A DNA stretch of 64,000 nucleotides. Source: Aspidiotus rigidus. Lineage: Eukaryota; Arthropoda; Insecta; Hemiptera; Diaspididae. Positions 1 through 10,929 of this stretch are shown here, in pieces. The DNA lies in NCBI GenBank assembly GCA_035079385.1, contig JAVHKY010000003.1, positions 12,689,501 to 12,753,500 of the forward strand, read 5' to 3'. The stretch's first letter is position 1, and each line of letters begins with the position of its first letter. The notes below the pieces were generated by a model. The model saw only the letters and a program-made list of their open reading frames with translations, had not been told where the DNA came from and did not search any database. A program made the position numbers and the translations under genes.

Positions 1-404
1 ACGCAAACAAGAAAAATAAAGAGTACGAAATTTGGTATATTTCAATTTTATCGTCGGTGGAGGCACGTTCGTAGACTCTCGGAACCACCTTAGGAGGGCA
101 ATTTCCACGAAAATTTTCGATTTTTACAAAATATTGGGTAAAATAATGAAGGTACGGTGAAATAAACCCAGTTCAAATCAAAATTAATCTACGTAAAATT
201 TCCCCATAAAATAGAATTATATTGTTTTGTCAACCTTGACCAATTAGGAGCCCCCAGCGAAAGGCGAGGTCAAATAAAAATTTTCCGAATTATGAAAGGC
301 GGATCTACGTTTTTCTTTGTTTTGTACCAGATTAAAAAGATCTCAAATGTACAACTCTAATTTATGAGTTAATTGGCTTACAGAAGGATTTCGGCTGTTC
401 AGTA
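1..404. other. intergenic, nothing recognised
   Basis: No open frame with recognisable protein character, no RNA gene and no clear repeat seen on either strand. Confidence 0.5.
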
Positions 405-1130
405 GTATCGCCACTGATAAAAGTACCTATAGCCTGATTCTGTAATTTGATTGGCTACAATACTGCGTCGTGATTGATTCATCCGCCTATATCCTGCATT
501 TCTGCTGGCTGCAAGGTTTGTTGTCACCTATTGGTTGGTCCTGTTTCTTCTATTTCGTCCAATCACCAGGCTGAACAATGGCTAGCTTTTCTTTTCTTTG
601 CCTTTGCAAACTTTATCAAATACTGGAGTAGATCCATACATTATATTTGAATTGTGTGATCAGGCACTAATAGACAGGTTCAAGCTCAGTTCTGGACAGT
701 GCGAAGTCATCTACATTGGTGACATTGGCGGAAAATTGCGAAATATTGAGGGAAGAAGAAGATGCAAGTCATTGTTTAAATGAAGAACAGCACATAGTGA
801 TGAAGCAATATTCAACATCATACATGTCTAGAAAACCGCATGAAGAAAAGAAAACTGGGAATCAATAGAGATTGCAAAGGCAAACAGGAGAAAAGCCAGC
901 CTTTTGAGTAATGCAATCACATGTGACAGTGAAAGATTATCCAGCTTGGTGATTGGATAAGACGGGAAGAACAGTACCAATCAATAGAATGATAATAAAC
1001 CTGTTAGCCAATAGAAATGTAGCATATGGAAAAATGAACAAATCACGACGCAGTATTGTTTTAGCCAATCAGATCACAATGTTGGACTATAAAAACTAAT
1101 GTTTAAGGCCTCGTTTATCTATAGCGGTAT
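405..1130. mobile_element. foldback (MITE-like) element, ~0.7 kb
   Basis: Two imperfect inverted arms lie at about 405-610 and 870-1130. Matching blocks include TGATTGGCTA with AATACTGCGTCGTGATT in the left arm against AATCACGACGCAGTATTG and TAGCCAATCAG in the right. The inner ends match as TTTGCCTTTGCAA against TTGCAAAGGCAAA. The loop is about 260 bp. A 61-codon frame at 598-783 sits across the loop and resembles nothing known to me. The arms are diverged by roughly a quarter, so the element is old. No transposase is present, and I could not fix a target-site duplication. Confidence 0.75.
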
Positions 1131-1590
1131 AACTGATGACAGGTCAACACCCGAACGTATTAACTAATGAAGTAGAATAAATTGCTCTACTTACACCTCA
1201 TCATACACTGAATGTGAGTTCTCTTGTGCTAGAGTTGTTGCGAGGATGGATGGTGGTAGAGACTAGAGTCTCAACGCTTTTCCTTCTAATAGAATAATTC
1301 AATGATGACGTCACACCATGAATCACTGTGAGTGAAACTAGCCAACGTTTGGTCAACACACTTATTTACAGAGATGAGAAGTTTAAGGCAGTCACAGCTT
1401 AAGTCGAAGTTCAAGCTTGTTTTTGAACAGCTTTTAAGCGGATAAAAGGTCAGTCATTCACAGTTCAATAATCGCAAAGCCAGTCAAAAAGGAAGCACTG
1501 AATCCGCTTAATTAAAATATTCATTTTCCAAAAAAAAAAAAAAAAAAAAATTAAATATTTCAAATTGGAGGCTGGTGTCTTTTACAAAAA
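1131..1590. other. intergenic, nothing recognised
   Basis: AT-rich DNA with a 20-bp A run near 1530-1550. No gene or clear repeat seen. Confidence 0.45.
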
Positions 1591-1595
1591 TAACG

Positions 1596-2010
1596 AAGCT
1601 CCAATTCTCCTGATTGTTTCAAACCAAGTTTTTTCAGAGACCAAAAACCAGAACAGACAAACTAGAGAATAGGGATCTTCCACCATCCCGACAGAGCCCC
1701 AATTCTCTTGTTTCAAGCTGAATTTACTCAGTCATGAAGTGAGATGAATATAAACTGGGGAATAGGTACTTCCGAAAATACTATAAAGACCCAATTCTCC
1801 TGATTGTTCCAAACTGAGTTTTTTCATACACCAAAAGCCAGACACAAACGAGAGAATGGGTACCTTCTACCATTACGACAAAGCCCCAATTCTCTTGTTG
1901 CAAGCTGAATTTACGAGCTATAAAGTAAGATGAACACAAACTGGAGAATATGGACTTCCGAAGGTATTACAAAGACCCAATTCTCCTCATTGTTCCAAGC
2001 TGATTTTCTT
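1596..2010. repeat. ~95-bp tandem array, about 4.5 units
   Basis: The motif CCAATTCTC recurs near 1600, 1696, 1791, 1886 and 1976, each time followed by TGATTGTT/TTGTTTCAA and AAGCTGA/AAACTGAG. Alternate units are more alike (A-B-A-B-A), so the array is also a dimer with a period of about 190 bp. A final stretch to about 2090 is rich in AAGCC/AGCTGA, similar in flavour to the GCCGAAAGCC repeats at 21180-21270 and 22975-23160. Confidence 0.8.
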
Positions 2011-2229
2011 AGCATAAAATGTCGAAAAAATAAGCCAAAAGCCGAAAGCTGAAAAGCTAATGATGAGCAAAAAAAGCCGAAGCTAAGCTGATGAAATTTT
2101 GAAAAAACTTTTAAGCTTATTTGCTCTCACGGAGAGCAAAGATCATGGCGTTTTTAATTAGGAATTTCGAGTTACTAGAGAATGTAGCATATTATAAGAC
2201 CCTCCTAGATTATAAATTCATAACTCTGA

Positions 2230-3090
2230 TACTACAAAAAAATTTATTAAAAAGAAAACTTTTTTTTTCTAGTTTAATAATAACAGATTTTAATATGTTT
2301 AAAACGTATTTATAATAATAGTTTTGAATTCCCTATTTAAAACGTATTTTCAATATTTTAAACATTTTTTTAAAAACTGTTCTAAATCATTTCATGGTTT
2401 GAGACATATTTTTTGGAGTTTCAAGAGTTGTTTTAAACGCGAATTTCAAACATCGTTTTAAACAACATTCTGATTTTTTTTTTCTTACTTTTTCTTTTTC
2501 AATCCTGGAAGAATTGTCAAAGATCGTTTTTATAGTAAAGTATAAATAATATGAAAATAGGAAAGAAGAAACAAGGTTTTCAATGTTTTTTAATGTACCT
2601 ATTTAAGAAAAACAGTGTATTGTTTAAAACAAAAAACTTTTTTTTTTTAGTTTAATACAGATTTTATGTTTAAACCATATTTTAAATGATGGTTTTGAAT
2701 TGTGACTTGTCACAAAGAAATCAACCTTATAAGATTTATACACTAGAGCTACATTTCTGCAGTACCTACTATATTGCAGAAATGTAACTGCGGTATGAAT
2801 CATAAGATCAATTTCTTTGTGACAGTTCACAATTCTTTATTGAAAACGTGTTTTCTATGTCTTGAACAATTTTTAAAATCGTTTTAAATCATTTAATTAT
2901 GGTTTGAGACACATTTTTGGAGTTTCAACTGTCGTTTTAAACACGTTTTAAATGATTTCAAATATTTCAAACATGGTTTTGAACAACGTTCAGATTTTTA
3001 ATCCTGGAAGAATTGTTATAGATTACTAGTGAAGCATTATTATGAAAATAGGAAAGAAAGAACAAGGACGTTTTTAATTTTTTTAATGTA
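2230..3090. repeat. tandemly duplicated block, two copies of ~330-400 bp
   Basis: Copy 1 (about 2255-2580) and copy 2 (about 2635-3070) share in order: TTTAGTTTAATA, CAGATTTTA, GTTTTGAATT, ATGGTTTGAGACA, TTTTGGAGTTTCAA, CAATCCTGGAAGAATTGT/AATCCTGGAAGAATTGT, and ATATGAAAATAGGAAAGAA. Copy 2 carries an extra 129-bp MITE plus its target duplication. Both copies are rich in GTTTTAAA-like words. There is no coding potential. Confidence 0.8.
2702..2830. mobile_element. 129-bp foldback MITE with AATT target duplication
   Basis: This is an almost complete hairpin. The left end GTGACTTGTCACAAAGAAAT pairs with the right end ATTTCTTTGTGACAGTTCAC, and the centre pairs ACATTTCTGCAGTA against TATTGCAGAAATGT. 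It is bracketed by AATT at 2698-2701 and 2831-2834. The empty site is visible in the upstream duplicate (GTTTTGAATTC near 2320), which supports a 4-bp duplication at insertion. Confidence 0.85.
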
Positions 3091-3189
3091 TTAAAAAAAA
3101 AGTTGAAAAAAAAAACACATTGTAAACATATTTCTGTTTAAAATACAATCTTGACTTTTTTTGTGTTTTAAATATGATCAAATGGCCTC

Positions 3190-3545
3190 CATATATCTGT
3201 AATTATTATTATTATTATATTATCCATTTATTTATTTATTTATTTTTATTTTTTTGCTTATTCTTCGAAATGATTGGCTTATGGAAGGGGTTGGGGGATG
3301 GAACATGGGACCAGGGTTGGGGTGGCTAATGTTGGACATATTATCATTATCATTATTGTTTTTTTTTTTTTTTGAATTTTGTTTGTTTATTGTCCGTATT
3401 TTTCTTTTATTTTTATTTTTGTTTAAATTTTTTTCCCCCTTTTTTTTTAATTTGAATTTTGAATTTTGTTTGCTCATTATCCGTATTTTTCTATTGCTTT
3501 TATTTTTTTTTATTTTTTTTTATTTTTTTTTAAATATCTTTTTTG
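3190..3545. repeat. T-rich low-complexity tract with internal duplication
   Basis: ATT/TTTA/T runs dominate. A segment of about 65 bp beginning TTTGAATTTTGTTTG, with TTATTGTCCGTATTTTTC, near 3370 recurs near 3455. The long open frames here on both strands are homopolymer artefacts. Confidence 0.7.
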
Positions 3546-3604
3546 TTTATAGTGCTCACCTGTCATTGGCCGATCGGCTGTTGGGGGGCACTCTAATAAT
3601 ATAA

Positions 3605-6450
3605 ATAAATGTTTTGAACATTGTTTGTTTAAAACACCGCAACCTTGACTGGAACGTCAATATCTACAGAGATCCCGTTAGAAGATACCAGATATATCAT
3701 AATTTTGACCACCAGAAGTGAGAGGAACTTGAAGGAGGAGATGTGCCAAATTATTGAATGCGGCTGGCACATGAAATGGAGAGCAGTATCAATATTCATG
3801 AGTGAGAAAATCATAAGCGGTATGGACTATAAAACACAAATTCATGGCAGAGGTTTTCAGTACAAATACTAATGGTGTTTAGAAATTATTATTTTTTCGT
3901 TAATAGTAAATTTGATGATCGAGTGCACGCCGCTAATATGGATCAAGGAGGGTATTCGGGCCATTTCGGGGATACATAATATAAGACGTCATCCTCGTAC
4001 CTGTGCCAATGGACGACGAAATTTGTTTTCGGATGTCCCTCTTTCGAATTTTATCATCAAGACTTCGTTGAGTGCGGTCCACAAGGGGGAGGTAGTAGGG
4101 ATTTCTATATCGGGAGGAAACTTTTATATTTTGTGCAGTTGGCTCTTGACCTATGCGAAAGAAGTCAATGTGTTTTTTGTTCGGAGCGTGACTAGATAGA
4201 CTGGCAGATTGTAGCAGTTTTCGCGATCATTGTAAATTTCTTCCTTAAGAACTAAAAATACTCATAGAGTATAGCTTTCTTCTATTAGAAATCGTAGGAA
4301 GAATAATTTTGAGCCGTGGTATCTTCACGTAATCTGGATTACTTTTCTCAATATTCTGTAAAATGCAAATTTCTTTGGAAAATCGTCCCCCCAGAGGTAG
4401 TTTTTGGGCCCCGAAAGATAGGTTCCAACAGAATCCTCTAGAGTAAAAGAAATACACTATAAAGTGACCATCTTTTGTGCTCACTGTAGGTGACGTGAGT
4501 GTCATTTTCTCTCTCTCTCTCTCTTTTCCTTTTGTGTCCTAAAATACTAATTTCTAGTTTCTTCCTGTTTGATGGGTATTCGTACCTATTGGACAAAATT
4601 CCAGTTATCCTTCCTCCTATGATCCGATACGGTTTTCTTATCGTCAATGCCTCATCCTAATTCAGAGAAAGGAGAAAGGATCAGTTATATAATAAGAAAT
4701 TTATCTTTCTGGATTGACTTCTTACATCCTTAAATTTTTTGTAAAAGCGAAAGCAGCTATGAAACGAATGAAATTTGAAAACGTTCTAAGAGTAATTCTA
4801 AAACGATCTCACGCCGCTAGAAATGGGGAATGCGAGGATGAGAAGTATGTCGTCAAAAATATCTAGAATATGTACTTGTGTCATTCAAAACAGTAGAAAC
4901 ACGTGCGACGAGACGAATATTTTTTGAGGCATTCGAAAAACGCCCAGCAAACAGAAATTATTGACATTTTTCTGCTGCAGAAGTTGATTAAAACGTTTAC
5001 ATTCTGCCCAGAATTTCATTCAATTATTCGCGACTATATTTTATCGAAAAAATTTTGGATATTCATTCCGTTCGGAATGAGAATTATCGAAACAGTCATC
5101 AGTCGTTGTCAATATAGCTTTATGTGTACATTTTATACATGTTCGTCGCAAATTTTAATTTATCAGTTATTTATGTTTCATCCTTTTTTTGCCTGATTCT
5201 CTCCTATTTGCACTTCTGTATGCGCGTCAGTTGTTACTTCGAATATTTACACAAAATAACTCAGGACGCTCGAATACCAAATCGCAACCGCAAAGTAAAT
5301 TTACGAGTCTTCGCTAGAATATATATGATAGAGAAGTTTAATTTTCACAGTTTATGAATTTCAGCAACAGGTAGGAGAATATGTATAGAGTTCAGGAACT
5401 CGCGTTAAACTATAATTTTATTCCAAAACTATCGAACACGTGTACTTAGATTAGAGATCTTCAAATCCGAAACTTTTTTACGGGACAGTGCTCAAACTAA
5501 ATATACTTAATATCCTACTTGTTGTCAATAATACACGAGCATTGTAAATAACTTTTTCAAATACAGCCACGGAAATGAGATGAAGCAGGAAAAAGTGGTT
5601 CGGATAAATGTACAGAAAGAGAGAAAAAAGTAGCTCTTTCTATGCGACAACGAGTAACAAATTTTTATGAAACGACTTTTCCAAAGTGCTCTTTTGCCTC
5701 TAGGTGAAAACCAGGAATACGTAAATTCGATTTTCACGATTCAAGTCTCCGATTCCATAAGGGCATTACCTACGTATGTTTTTGATGTGAAAAAAGCGCG
5801 AGTTTCAGATAATCTGAAGAGACTGGAAGATGAAGAGAGAAATGCACGATTTTCATTCAGTGAACATTGTGTGCGAAACTAGCTGGATTATATATGAGAT
5901 ATGGGGCTATTTAAGGTACCTACGTCGTTCTTTACGACTAATAATGACGAACGCATCCGCAGTAAAAGTACATATTGCGAAAGGAGTAAAAGGGTGTAAT
6001 TTATTGGTTCCAAATATTTGAACAGCAAATTGTTGAAAAAATCAACGAGTAGGTACCTTCGACTTTCAATTTTCTTGCGCTCGAATATCGCACATATCAT
6101 CCAAAATTTATAAGACAAACGTCAACAAGTAAATCGCTTTCTTTAATTAAACATTGTGTTGAAAAGTAGTGCCCATCCCTTGAGGGATGGACGACTCAGT
6201 ATTGGAGACCAGAAAATCTACAGAGGGTATGCCCTCGAGCCTGACTCGAGCGTACACAATGTAAACGTGTACGCGAGAGACAGACACTGTCATATGCCAT
6301 TGTGAGAAACAGTCAATTCTAGTTCCTAATTACCTTGTACATTACCCGCTGATGGTTGCATAAAAGAAAATACCATCGAAATATTAATAACGTATGAATT
6401 GTTAACGTTGTGGCCAAATCATCAACTCTAATTCATAATTAATTAACGGT
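3605..6450. other. intergenic, no supported gene
   Basis: Several frames of 60-97 codons exist but none looks like a known protein or has convincing splice context. There is a short CT run at 4507-4524. Possible decayed mobile DNA at 3640-4200 cannot be assigned. Confidence 0.4.
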
Positions 6451-6455
6451 TATAG

Positions 6456-6567
6456 TTTTGGAGCAACCGGATGCGAGCGTACAAACCGATCCCGCCATGA
6501 TCGTCGTGCTGAGCGTGATGTGTTTGATGTTCATCATTATCTGCGTTGTTCTTCATTCATTCAGCAA
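6456..6567 (+). CDS. possible exon of a small single-pass membrane protein (partial)
   Basis: The interval has a plausible acceptor (ttatag before 6456) and a strong donor (GTATGT at 6568). It translates as an acidic stretch, EQPDASVQTDP, followed by a hydrophobic span of about 22 residues, MIVVLSVMCLMFIIICVVL, then HSFS. This looks like an extracellular stalk and a transmembrane helix. No upstream start exon or certain downstream exon was found. The acceptor at 14220 is compatible with the donor phase and would add a short basic tail ending in a stop, but the distance and lack of homology leave this open. I do not recognise the family. A chance open frame is possible. Confidence 0.35.
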
Positions 6568-7149
6568 GTATGTAAACCGAGCCACTGTTTCTTCTCCCCC
6601 GCAGCACCCACCGTTTAGCTTGAGGATTGGAATTCAATGAAAGTCGAAAAATGCTCGAATCTCGATGCCCGTCGTGGCGATTATTCACCGCTTATCGATT
6701 TTGTTCACAATCATAATCCTCCGAACACGGGGCGGATACACGGAGTAAGAGTGATGCCGCGGGACTTTGAAATATTTTCATACTTCTTGGACTTGTAAAA
6801 TTTTTCATTTTCAATAATATTTTCAATTGTTCGACTTTGAAATATTTCAACTGTCAGACTTGTAAAATTTTTCATTTTCAATTCTAGGACTTGATAATAT
6901 TTTCTACTGTTGGATTTGAAATTATTTTTCAGTGGTTGGACTTTGAAATATGTATATTCAAGTGTCGGACTTGAAATTATTTTTGAATTGTGAGACTTGG
7001 AAATATTTTCAACTGTTGGACTTGGAATTATTTTCGAATTGTGGGACTTTGAAAAATTTTCATACTTCTTGGACTTGTAAAATTTTTCATTTTCAATTCT
7101 TGGACTTTGTGATATTTTCAACTGTTGGACTTAAAAATATTTTCATCTG

Positions 7150-7800
7150 TTAGACTTCGAAATATTTTCAAGTGTTGGACATGGAATTATTTCAACTGTT
7201 GGACTTGAAAAATTTTTCATTTTCAATAATATTTTCAACTGTTAGACTTAAAATTATTTTCCAACTGTTGGACTTTTGACATATTTTTATACTTCTTGGC
7301 CTTGTAAAATTTTTCATTTTCAATTCTTGGACTTGGAAATATTTTCAACTGTTGGACATGGAAATATTTTCAACTGTTAGACTTCGAAATATTTTCAAGT
7401 GTTGGACATGGAATTATTTCAACTGTTGGACTTGAAAAATTTTTCATTTTCAATAATATTTTCAACTGTTAGACTTAAAATTATTTTCCAACTGTTGGAC
7501 TTTTGACATATTTTTATACTTCTTGGCCTTGTAAAATTTTTCATTTTCAATTCTTGGACTTGGAAATATTTTCAACTGTTGGACATGGAAATATTTTCAA
7601 CTGTTAGACTTCGAAATATTTTCAAGTGTTGGACATGGAATTATTTCAACTGTTGGACTTGAAAAATTTTTCATTTTCAATAATATTTTCAACTGTTAGA
7701 CTTAAAATTATTTTCCAACTGTTGGACTTTTGACATATTTTTATACTTCTTGGCCTTGTAAAATTTTTCATTTTCAATTCTTGGACTTGGAAATATTTGT
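7150..7800. repeat. three near-identical 227-bp higher-order repeats
   Basis: TTAGACTTCGAAATATTTTC recurs at 7150, 7377 and 7604, exactly 227 bp apart, with almost unchanged sequence between. The third copy is truncated around 7795. This is a recent amplification within the left arm of the foldback element. Confidence 0.85.
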
Positions 7801-8866
7801 TGGACTTTGAAATATTTTCAAGTGTTGGACTTGAAATTATTTTTGAATTGTGGGACTTTGAAATATTTTCGAATTGTGGGACTTTGAAAAATTTTCATAA
7901 TTCTTGTAAAATTTTTCATTTTTTATTGTATGCCACAGTTGAAATTATTACAAAGTCCAAGAATTGAAAATGAACAATTTTACAAGTCCAAGAAGTATGA
8001 AAATATTTCAAAGTCCAACAATTGAAAAATACTGTCATTCCAAGTCCAACAGTTGAAATATTATTGAAAATGAAAAATTTAAGTTGAACAGTTGAAAATA
8101 TTATTGAAAACGAAAAATTTTAGACGTTCAACAGTTGAAAATACTTCAAAGTCCCACAATTCGAAAATAATTCCAAGTCCAACCCTTGAAGATATTTCAA
8201 AGTCCAAGAATTGAAAATGAAAAATTTTACAAGTCTAAGAAGTATGAAAATAATTATGTCAAAGTTTAACAGTTGGAAAATATTATTGAAGATGAAAAAA
8301 TTTACAAGTCCAACAGTTGAAATAATTCGAAGTCCAACAGTTGAAAATATTTCAAAGCCCAACAATTGAAAAGTAATTCCAAGTTCAACAGTTGAAAATA
8401 TTATTGAAAATGAAAAATTTTAAAATTTCAAGAAGTATGAAAATATTTCAAAGTCCAAAAATTCAAAAATAATTCCAAGTCCAACAGTAGAAAATATTAC
8501 CAAGTCCAAGAATTGAAAATGAAAAATTTTACAAGTCCGACAGTTGAAATATTTCAAAGTCCAACAATTGAAAAATAATTCCTAGTCCAACAGTTGAAAA
8601 TATTTCCAAGTCCCACAATTCAAAAATAATTTTAACTCCAACACTTGTCTTGAAAATATTTCAAAGTCCAACCATTGAAAAATAATTTCCAAGTCCAACA
8701 GTTGAAAATATTTCAAAGTCCAACAATTGAAAAATAATTCCAAGTCCAACAGTTGAAAATATTATTGAAAATGAAAAATTTTACAAGTCCAAGAAGTATG
8801 AAAATTTTTCAAAGTCCCACAATTCGAAAATAATTACAAGTCCAACAGTTGAAAATATTTCCAAGT

Positions 8867-8869
<3 letters not shown>

Positions 8870-8902
<33 letters not shown>

Positions 8903-9387
8903 GCCTCACTTACGCCAATTTTGGCCAACGGCCTCGCACCACAATCTATGAATTTCTGTGGTGCGGTGTATTACGACTACGCTTCCCACGGTGCCCTAGT
9001 CCGGCTTGGGAAGGTGACGAAATGCTGCGTTATTATTATTACACACTTGTTATCTTATTATTTATTTACCTCGCATGTGCGTGAGATAGGGGTTGCTGGT
9101 TTAGCCGGTTAACCGCGTCTTCACGACGCTGAACCAGATCCACAGCTTCCCGTCTACCGCACAGGCCTGTTCGAGCGTTTAGATACCGCCGGTAATCCCC
9201 ACTTCTAGATTATCCGACTCGTTGCTGATACAGGTTGATCGGCTCAGTGACGTTAACAGATAGCACGATGTTGGAAGTGATTGTTCGAGAAATAACCTGC
9301 TACTGTTAACGCTCGCTCGAAGCTGGTATCGAACCGCGGACCTTTAGGTTACAAGGCCGTGTTCGTACCGCTCCGCCACTGAGCCAC
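8870..9387 (-). mobile_element. tRNA-derived SINE, ~518 bp, with 13-bp target duplication
   Basis: Read on the minus strand, the element starts at 9387 with GTGGCTCAGTGGCGGAGCGG, a pol III A-box context. About 40 bp on comes GGTTCGATACC (9325-9335), a good B box. It ends in a poly(A) of about 29 residues (poly-T at 8870-8898 on +). The direct repeat ATTTCCAAGTCTC flanks it at 8857-8869 and 9388-9400. The head is tRNA-like but the body of about 450 bp after it is unrelated, so it is not a functional tRNA. The insertion disrupts a repeat unit of the foldback arm and therefore postdates it. Confidence 0.9.
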
Positions 9388-10609
9388 ATTTCCAAGTCTC
9401 ACAATTCAAAAATAATTTCAAGTCCGACACTTGAAAATATTTCAAAGTCCAACCACTGAAAAATAATTTCAAACCCAACAGTAGAATATATTATCAAGTC
9501 CTAGAATTGAAAATGAAAAATTTTACAAGTCTGACAGTTGAAATATTTCAAAGTCGAACAATTGAAAAATAAATCCAAGTCCAACAGTTGAAAATATTAT
9601 TGAAAATGAAAAATTTTACAAGTCCAAGAAGTATGAAAATATTTCAAAGTCCCACGATTCAAAAATAATTCCAAGTCCAACAGTTGGAAATATTTTAAAG
9701 TCCAACAGTTGAAAATATTTCCAAGTCCCACAATTCAAAAATAATTTTAAGTCCAACACTTGTCTTGAAAATATTTCATAGTCCAACCATTGAAAAATAA
9801 TTTCCAAGTCCAACAGTTGAAAATATTTCAAAGTCCAACAATTGAAAAATAATTCCAAGTCCAACAGTTGAAAGTATTATTGAAAATGAAAAATTTTACA
9901 AGTTTAACAGTTGAAAATATCACAAAGTCCAAGAATTGAAAATGAAAAATTTTACAAGTCCAAGAATTATGAAAATATTTCAAAGTCCCACGATTCAAAA
10001 ATAATTCCAAGTCCAACAGTTGGTAATATTTTAAAGTCCAACAGTTGAAAATATTTACAAGTCCCACAATTCAAAAATAATTTCAAGTCCAACACTTGTC
10101 TTGAAAATATTTCAATGTTTAACCATTGAAAAATAATTTCCAAGTCTAACAGTTGAAAATATTTCAAAGTCCAACCACTGAAAAATAATTTCAAGTCCAA
10201 CAATTGAAAAATAATTCCAAGTCCAACAGTTGAAAATATTATTGAAAATGAAAAATTTCAGAAGTTTTTGCAAATATTTCAAAGTCCAACACCTTAAAAT
10301 ATTTCCAAGTCCAAGAATTGAAAATGAAAAATTTTACAAGTCCAAGAAGTATGAAAATAATTATGTCAAAGTTTAACAGTTGGAAAATATTATTGGAGAT
10401 GAAAAATTTTACAAGTCCAACAGTTGAAATAATTCGAAGTCCAACAGTTGAAAATATTTCCAAGTCCAAGATGTTCGAAAATATTTCAAAGTCCCGTGGC
10501 ATCACTCTTACTTCGAGTATCCGCCATGCGTTTGGAGCAGTTTGGAGGATTATGATTGTGAACAGAACCGATACGCCGTGAATAATCGCCCCGTCGTGGG
10601 GAAGGGGAA

Positions 10610-10905
10610 GTATTATGGCTAAGAAAATAAGAGTAAAATGAGAGGAATCGTCAGAACATGAGTAAACGTATAAAATGTTCTTCCCTCTTCTCCGTGGATT
10701 TTTGTCTGCAATACCTATTTCTGCGATGAATGAAAATTCATCATCATTATATCGTATAGGTCGACCAATAACCAAAATATAATACGTACTGTTACTGGTA
10801 GTGAAACAAGGAAGAAATGTTCTGGCGTAGCCAAATAAATAAAGATCATGTTTCATATCGTTCGCCCCCTTCTCCATCGAGTAGAAGTCTAGTTTAGAAT
10901 ATTTG
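10610..10905 (-). repeat. dispersed repeat related to 63540-63800
   Basis: Minus-strand sequence here and plus-strand sequence near 63560 share ATGAAACATGA/ATGGAACATGA followed by TTATTTGGCTA and GCCAGAA. The shared peptide is (K/E)HDxxLFGYAR. The matching part is short and the rest has diverged. It abuts the right end of the foldback element. The long minus-strand frame running from here into the foldback repeats is not a gene. Confidence 0.55.
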
Positions 10906-10929
10906 AAGCCAATAGCTTTTGGGGACAAT

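Larger units (their letters stand above)
6671..10600. mobile_element. 3.9-kb foldback element with tandem-repeat arms
   Basis: The outer 95-105 bp at each end are inverted copies of unique sequence: TTCACAATCATAATCCTCC at about 6707 against GGAGGATTATGATTGTGAA at about 10544, and GTAAGAGTGATGCC against GGCATCACTCTTAC. Inside, the left arm (6765-7925) is a tandem array of roughly 25-31-bp units of the type GGACTTGGAAATATTTTCAACTGTT. The right arm (7940-10495) carries the reverse complement (AACAGTTGAAAATATTTCCA). The axis of symmetry is near 7930. The right arm is longer partly because of the SINE at 8870-9387. No transposase is present. The architecture resembles Drosophila Foldback elements, whose inverted repeats contain short tandem repeats; that comparison is by structure, not by sequence. 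Confidence 0.8.

Noticed and set aside
3232..3604. Overlapping frames on both strands (81 and 116 codons)
   Set aside because: Produced by T/A runs; peptides are poly-Phe/Leu or poly-Lys/Asn.
9325..9387. A functional tRNA gene on the minus strand
   Set aside because: It has A and B boxes but is followed by a long body and poly(A), with a target duplication around the whole; it is a SINE head.
6711..10067. Several frames of 60-136 codons in the foldback arms
   Set aside because: They are translations of 25-31-bp repeats and have repetitive, low-complexity peptides on both strands.
10239..10928. A 229-codon minus-strand frame
   Set aside because: It runs from a dispersed repeat through the inverted flank into the foldback tandem repeats; no domain and no conservation expected.
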